This document shows, one piece after another, positions 16,056-20,121 of a DNA stretch of 20,121 nt. Each line of letters starts with the position of its first letter. Positions within the stretch are counted from its first letter, which is position 1. The position numbers and the translations under genes were made by a program. The notes beneath the pieces are model-generated. The model was given only the letters and a program-made list of their open reading frames with translations, was not told the origin of the DNA and searched no databases. Source of the stretch: Paulinella micropora (taxonomy: Eukaryota > Cercozoa > Imbricatea > Euglyphida); assembly GCA_009731375.1 (NCBI GenBank), contig BJOX01000171.1, positions 296,067 through 316,187 on the forward strand, read 5' to 3'.

Positions 16056-16207
16056 ATAATAATGCGCCAAAGGTCGTACGGTCGGACGACCACGCAAGTT
16101 TCGTGAATTTATTAAAATGCTAAGATATTGCGTTAAAAGTTTATTTTAATTAATATTAATATTAATTTTTGCTCAAATCATTAATAAAACTTTACTTTAA
16201 TGCGCTT

Positions 16208-16219
16208 CAGACCGGTCTG
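16208..16219. repeat. 12-bp perfect palindrome
   Basis: CAGACCGGTCTG reads the same on both strands, in AT-rich surroundings. Confidence 0.9.
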
Positions 16220-16427
16220 GACTTAGCCTGGCAAAAAAAATGCTCCAGTCGCAATTTTTTTTCTGAAAAATTAAAGGCAAATTTCTGCAAGATCATGGGA
16301 CTAACGTCATGGAACTAATGATTTCGAGTATTTTATTCATTATTAGTATCTCCAAAGCATTAGTTCAATGAAGAACACTTCCAAAAAGCTGAGTTAGTAG
16401 GAAAAATTGCGTCGGAATCTTACTTTA

Positions 16428-16471
16428 GGCGATGCGTCGGAAGGAATTTTATGACCTTCCGACGCATTGCC
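16428..16471. repeat. Hairpin, 17-bp stem with one wobble
   Basis: GGCGATGCGTCGGAAGG at 16428-16444 pairs with CCTTCCGACGCATTGCC at 16455-16471 across a 10-base AT-rich loop; the only imperfection is one G-T pair. A third direct copy of GCGTCGGAA sits at 16409-16417. Possible identities are a small inverted-repeat element, a cruciform or a precursor RNA stem; no target duplication is obvious. Confidence 0.92.
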
Positions 16472-16626
16472 TACACGTGAGCCTTGCCTGCCGTGGCCTA
16501 CGTATGCATCGAAACAAACGAAAACAATAAACAGTACAAGATAGTGTGCTTTTTTTACATTCTATCTTATACTGGTTATTAGCTTCTGGGGCCGAATGGA
16601 AAATAAGCTGGATTGAAGACGGCACG

Positions 16627-16718
16627 GTCCACCAAAAAGGCTACTCCCTAGGACCAGGAGACAAGTTTCAGGGCGAACCTCTTCCCTCCACATCTCACAC
16701 ACACACTGACGAGAGAAA

Positions 16719-16753
<35 letters not shown>

Positions 16754-17027
16754 CTCGCGAATGGGCATAAAAAACGAAGTAACATCAAATACGAAGTCAA
16801 AGTAACGAAGACACTTCGTTCTCTACTGCCATAATCAGCAGGCTCTACTGCCATAATCACAGTTTCGCAATCCCAGAAGATGACCTGAGTGCGTTGAAAC
16901 AGATCTTCTCTAGGGGTTCTAGTGAAAAAGACAGGAATTTTGACCACTTGACATAGAGAGCAACTAGTGCAGTGAGGTCCACCAAAAATGCTACTCCCTG
17001 AGACCAGGAGACAAGTTTCAAGGAGAA
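16627..17027. repeat. 52-bp direct repeat pair
   Basis: Positions 16627-16678 and 16976-17027 share GGTCCACCAAAAA, CTACTCCCT and CCAGGAGACAAGTTTCA with five mismatches, 349 bases apart. The first copy is preceded by GGATTGAAGACGG, and a related GGATTGAAGAAGG occurs at about 17089. This suggests an older segmental duplication with rearranged order. Confidence 0.9.
16719..16752. repeat. (TAG)n microsatellite
   Basis: Eleven or so TAG units between the two copies of the 52-bp repeat. Confidence 0.95.
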
Positions 17028-17130
17028 AGACAAGATGGCGAAGACGGAAAACACCACTGACGCTGACTAGTCTTCTTTCATCTGCCTTGGATTGAAGAAG
17101 GAGGCCGATAAAAGAAGAGAAGGCAAGTTT

Positions 17131-17160
17131 TTTTATTTTATTTTTTATTTTATTTTTTTT
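17131..17160 (-). promoter_or_regulatory. Candidate poly(A) signal region
   Basis: On the minus strand, AATAAA occurs at least twice within an A-rich run about 50-80 bases past the stop codon of the gene at 17210-20121. Position and composition fit a eukaryotic 3' processing region. Confidence 0.5.
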
Positions 17161-17209
17161 AACAAATCGAAGGCACGCTTCTGCAAGAACGACAGGTTTG
17201 AATTAGCTT

Positions 17210-18722
17210 CTAGGAGCTAGCTAAAAAAGCCAAGAAAGCATTAGTATTTTGCTGCGACTGATTTGCAAAAGCATTGAAAGAGTTCCCCTGGACTTGACCG
17301 CCACCCTTACTGTTAGACATTTTGCCAGCGACCGATGAAAACATCTTCATCATTGGAGCCGTTTCGTCGTCCGGCCCATCACTGCTCGATTCACGCTTGT
17401 TCTGCGGCTCCTGGTTTGGTCGTCCAACTTGTTGGGAGGGAGCAGAGCGTTGTACAGGCGGACAGGCTGACCTGCCACACTCACACCCACTGCTGTGCGG
17501 GTCGCAGTGCGGGCATTGGCACCAAGACCGCAGCCACGGCATTCTCGACATTGTAGAGCCCCGCCACACTTGACGGGGTCGTGCACGTGTTCCTCGTCGA
17601 TGCGCGCATTATGCTTGGGCTTCGGCTTCGGCTTCGGCGGCTCGGGCGGTAACAGTGCGCCGGGGGCTTCTTCATCTCCAGTTGGCTCTTCATCTCCAGT
17701 TGGCTTTCCCGGCGGTGCTGGTGGGGAGTTGCTGGGAGGAAGATGTTTCACCCCTTGTTTGTCTGCAGCTGCCTTGCCTGGAGTTTGTTCTTTACCTCCA
17801 GGTCGCTTTGCCGGCGGTTCTACCATTCCATGCTTCCGGCGATAGCACTTGCAAGGGCTACACACGCAGGTTGCCCTGTCGTGATGCCCGTTACCTCCCC
17901 GCTTACCGCCTTTGCTGCCTTTGCCGCCTTTGCTATCTTTGCTGCCCGCCGACCGGTTATCCTCCTCCAAGTTACCATGCTGCCCCTAATTGTGAACAAC
18001 ATTTCAAGCCAGCGGATACAACGTTCATAGTACACGTCAATGTACCATTCTGAGCTTCTTGGGAAGGTCTATCCACGCGACCTTCCCATCCTGAAAGCAA
18101 TGATGCATGGAAGAGGGAGGTCATTGAACCGATCATGGGACAAACAATGACCTTGTCGAAGCCGGCAGGCAAAAAACGGGGAATTATTTGCCCTGGATGA
18201 TTCTTCCAGTAACTTGCCCCGAAACAGAAGTATGGTACCGTGCCAACCGCATGATTAGTTACAGCCTGAGCCACGGGATACGGACTGTATTTGGTCATCA
18301 CGAAGGTGATGTTAGCGTACTCCTTCGGTGCATGGTTGACCAAGCCCCCACCATAGTTGGCACTTTTCTGCTTGCTCAATAGCATCTGTCGCTGCTGGGC
18401 GGTAAGATAGAAAATCTTGCCCTTGATGAGGATAGAGTTGCTGCCTGGTGTATTCAGGACAGTCTTAAAATTCTCCGGCTCCTTGCGCTGGTCCACAACC
18501 TCCCCCCAAAAGACAAAGAGCGGGTTCTTGATCCCATCGAAAAGCTCCCCCTCTTTCGCGGCCGGGCCACCCAGTTTGCCTGAGTTAGCGGGCGCCCACC
18601 ATACCATAGGAGTTTCCATGCCTTCGATTTCACTGCCTTTATTTCCGCAGGTGCGATCCAAAATCTCCGGACTATACTTGGGGAGGGTGGTGGCCCGGGC
18701 CTTGCGCCCCGAGCTCAAGGCA
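17210..18722 (-). CDS. Last exon of an unidentified multi-exon gene, Cys-rich C-terminus
   Basis: The minus strand carries about 500 codons in four successive frames. From a TTTGTCTCCAG acceptor ending at 18723 the protein reads a folded-looking part (L-F-V-F-W-G-E-V-V, Y-L-T-A-Q-Q-R-Q-M-L-L, P-Y-F-C-F-G-A-S-Y-W). At about 18050 a one-base loss moves to W-Y-I-D-V-Y-Y-E-R-C-I-R-W-L. At the four-C run 17983-17986 a second moves to a Gly/Lys block and C-V-C-x2-C-K-C. A proline- and lysine-rich stretch with a doubled PTGDEE follows. At about 17528 a third joins a cysteine cluster, C-x5-C-x2-C-x2-C, to C-x-C-x2-C-x6-C-x-C-x4-C. The stop is at 17210. The cysteines suggest zinc binding. I do not recognise the protein; a mobile-element or endogenous viral origin cannot be excluded. 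Confidence 0.6.
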
Positions 18723-18875
18723 CTGGAGACAAAGGCAGCTTCGAAAGTATTGGCCCCAGGCGTAAGCTCGGACTTGCTGTCAGTCTTGGGCTTCAGAGAA
18801 GCCCTGGACTTCTTTGAGCACCTAAGATTACACAACTTCTGGAGCGAAACGGACACTGTCAGCAGCGATTAGTAC

Positions 18876-19058
18876 CTGCCGGGCTTGCGCACACCATTTC
18901 TTTTCTGCTTGCCACTTTTGGATGCGCCTGGCGGTGATGTGCCTGGCGGTGATGCACCGCTGATGGCCGAGCTGAAGTCTAATTCCGAATCGGCAAGATT
19001 AGATGAATCCTCAAGGTACAAGCCTTCATCGTCCGAGTCTGTAGTTTGCCCCTCCGGC
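18876..19058 (-). CDS. Third exon seen of the unidentified gene, acidic and Ser/Pro-rich
   Basis: The exon begins after an ACTGTGCTGCAG acceptor and ends at CAG/GTACTA. It is 183 nt and enters and leaves at phase 2. It encodes an acidic stretch (D-S-D-D-E-G-L-Y-L-E-D-S-S), then S-P-P-G-T-S-P-P-G and a basic end (K-Q-K-R-N-G-V-R-K). Such a segment is probably disordered. If the donor at 18875 is not used, the frame meets a TAA at once, so splicing is needed to reach the next exon. Acceptors at 18822, 18804 or 18723 all keep the frame (54, 72 or 153 nt introns). The last has the best pyrimidine tract and a length like its neighbour. Confidence 0.6.
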
Positions 19059-19208
19059 CTGCAGCACAGTGTAAAATACAATTATGTGCTAGCATTTCGA
19101 AACTAATTAAGAACCTGAGAGGGTCCGGCGGGAGCTTAAGGTTCAGATCGTCGTCCCTGAGACAAACTCAATCTAGTTAGCAAAAACAAAAAAAAAATGT
19201 AAGCGTAC

Positions 19209-19595
19209 CCCAGGACTATTTCCATATCATCAGCCCTGCCTCTGACTGAGGCTTTGGGTTCAGCTGCGCGATCGTACGTACTAATGTACGGAATCGGCTC
19301 CTCTTTTTCCCAGAAAGGAAAGAAATCCTGCCTAGGGCGATGTGCCAACACCAAAGGGCCCAGAACCTGGCTTTTGAAGCACTTGGTAAGGGCACCATCA
19401 AACTCACCAGACTCTTGAAGCCGCTCTGTCGCCACTGGGTCGACATCGTTGTACTTGGCAAACTGAAGCTTGAAGCGACGCGGGGAATCCGGAACCTTCT
19501 TTTCAACTTCCCTCGCTACCAGCAGCGCATACTCCACAACTTCAAACTTCCATACCAAGTTGTCGTCACGCACCGCTCGCAAAAAGACGCCGGGC
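19209..19595 (-). CDS. Second exon seen of the unidentified gene
   Basis: The exon lies between a CAAACACTAG acceptor (ending 19596) and a CTGGG/GTACGC donor (starting 19208) and is 387 nt. It encodes 128 full codons of mixed, folded-looking protein: V-F-L-R-A-V-R-D-D-N-L-V-W-K-F-E-V-V, then R-R-F-K-L-Q-F-A-K-Y-N-D-V-D-P-V and D-F-F-P-F-W-E-K-E-E-P. Both junctions are phase 2 and restore a Gly codon when joined. No ATG is needed at its start because it is an internal exon. No family recognised. Confidence 0.65.
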
Positions 19596-19930
19596 CTAGT
19601 GTTTGTTGTCACATGTCAGAATGCTTATATGACAAAGAGAATCATATTATGATTACCCCACCAGGAGCATTCCTTCTTGTGGGCCGCCAAAAAAGCACAA
19701 ACGGTCACCGGTCTGGAGTCATAATAATATGACTCATCAATGATGAAATACACGCTGATCAATATAGCAACCGTGTGGGTACCTACAGGTTTTTGTCGAG
19801 TTTTTTACAAAGCTGGCTGTCCAGCAGAGCAAAATACTCAGGAACATCGTCCGCATCCCTCGATGAGACATGCACAATCAACACCATACGCCAAAACAGT
19901 CCATGAAAGACTCAGACAAAATGTTCATAC

Positions 19931-20121
19931 CCGCGCATCCCTTCCTCTGCATCGTCTTGAGACGCATCCTTGGGAAACTTGTAGCCAAAGCTATCGGTTG
20001 GCGGGACCGAAACCGAAACCCACGCGATCTCCGAGCTTGTGCTGTCGAATGTGAGCTTGAGATCCAAGTATATTTGCAACAACCCCTGTTTATCCTGGGA
20101 AGGGTAACCAATACTTGCGGC
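19931..20121 (-). CDS. First exon seen of the unidentified gene, cut by the window edge
   Basis: From the right edge the minus strand is open for 63 codons plus two bases: Y-P-S-Q-D-K-Q-G-L-L-Q-I-Y-L-D-L-K-L, then S-E-I-A-W-V-S-V-S-V-P-P and F-G-Y-K-F-P-K-D-A. It ends at CGCGG/GTATGA (intron from 19930). The alternating hydrophobic pattern suggests beta strands. Joining to the exon at 19595 after a 335-nt intron keeps the frame at phase 2. The real gene start lies beyond the window. A frame with an apparent start at 20111 overlaps this one but has a basic, repetitive composition and is a shadow. Confidence 0.6.

Larger units (their letters stand above)
16056..16545. other. AT-rich non-coding flank of the retroelement
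   Basis: No gene is visible. The stretch 16130-16200 is almost all A and T (repeated TTAATATTAA-like strings). It shares no recognisable sequence with 5100-7500, so it does not look like the second LTR of the element. Confidence 0.55.

Noticed and set aside
16020-16075. Primer-binding site for a tRNA next to gag
   Set aside because: No convincing TGGTATCAGAGC-type match next to the start of the gag-like region.
19878-20111. Arg/Ser-rich 77-codon minus-strand frame
   Set aside because: Overlaps a better frame with folded-protein composition and a phase-matched splice donor.

Overview
This looks like repeat-rich eukaryotic nuclear DNA from a draft assembly. It holds long di-, tri- and tetranucleotide microsatellites, N-filled gaps, a decayed Ty3/gypsy-type retroelement and a gene split by spliceosomal-type introns. 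There are no ribosome-binding-site-led compact operons. A green-lineage host (streptophyte alga or plant) is plausible from the overall look, but nothing in the window proves it.

Layout. Positions 1-1320 are dense in microsatellites, with short unique units copied between them. Positions 1321-5730 are mostly non-coding: three assembly-level oddities, a perfect 96-bp tandem duplication, a 47-bp duplication that copies a candidate splice donor, and a diverged 165-bp duplication. Positions 5732-7500 hold four 72-73 bp tandem units with internal hairpins and CCAAT boxes, several cytosine runs that end in gaps, five copies of a CGCG-loop-CGCG motif and three strong hairpins. This stretch lies downstream of the retroelement on its coding strand and may be its 3' LTR or UTR, but no matching 5' copy is present.

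Positions 7524-16055, minus strand, carry the retroelement in the order gag-like, protease-like, reverse transcriptase, RNase H, integrase (HHCC, D, D, E, GPY/F), then an unusual C-terminal extension. The reading frame breaks at many points, several at G/C or T homopolymers. The reverse transcriptase reads YLDN instead of YLDD, and its first catalytic Asp lies in a locally shifted frame. This copy is therefore unlikely to be autonomous, unless many of the breaks are sequencing errors.

Positions 16056-17200 are AT-rich and non-coding, with a 17-bp-stem hairpin, a 12-bp palindrome and a 52-bp direct repeat. Positions 17210-20121, minus strand, hold the 3' part of a multi-exon gene of unknown function. 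Two introns join in frame at phase 2 and a third is likely. The protein ends in Lys/Pro-rich and cysteine-cluster segments, followed by AATAAA-type poly(A) signals. Its 5' end lies outside the window. This gene and the element's odd gag and C-terminal extension are the best candidates for something undescribed.
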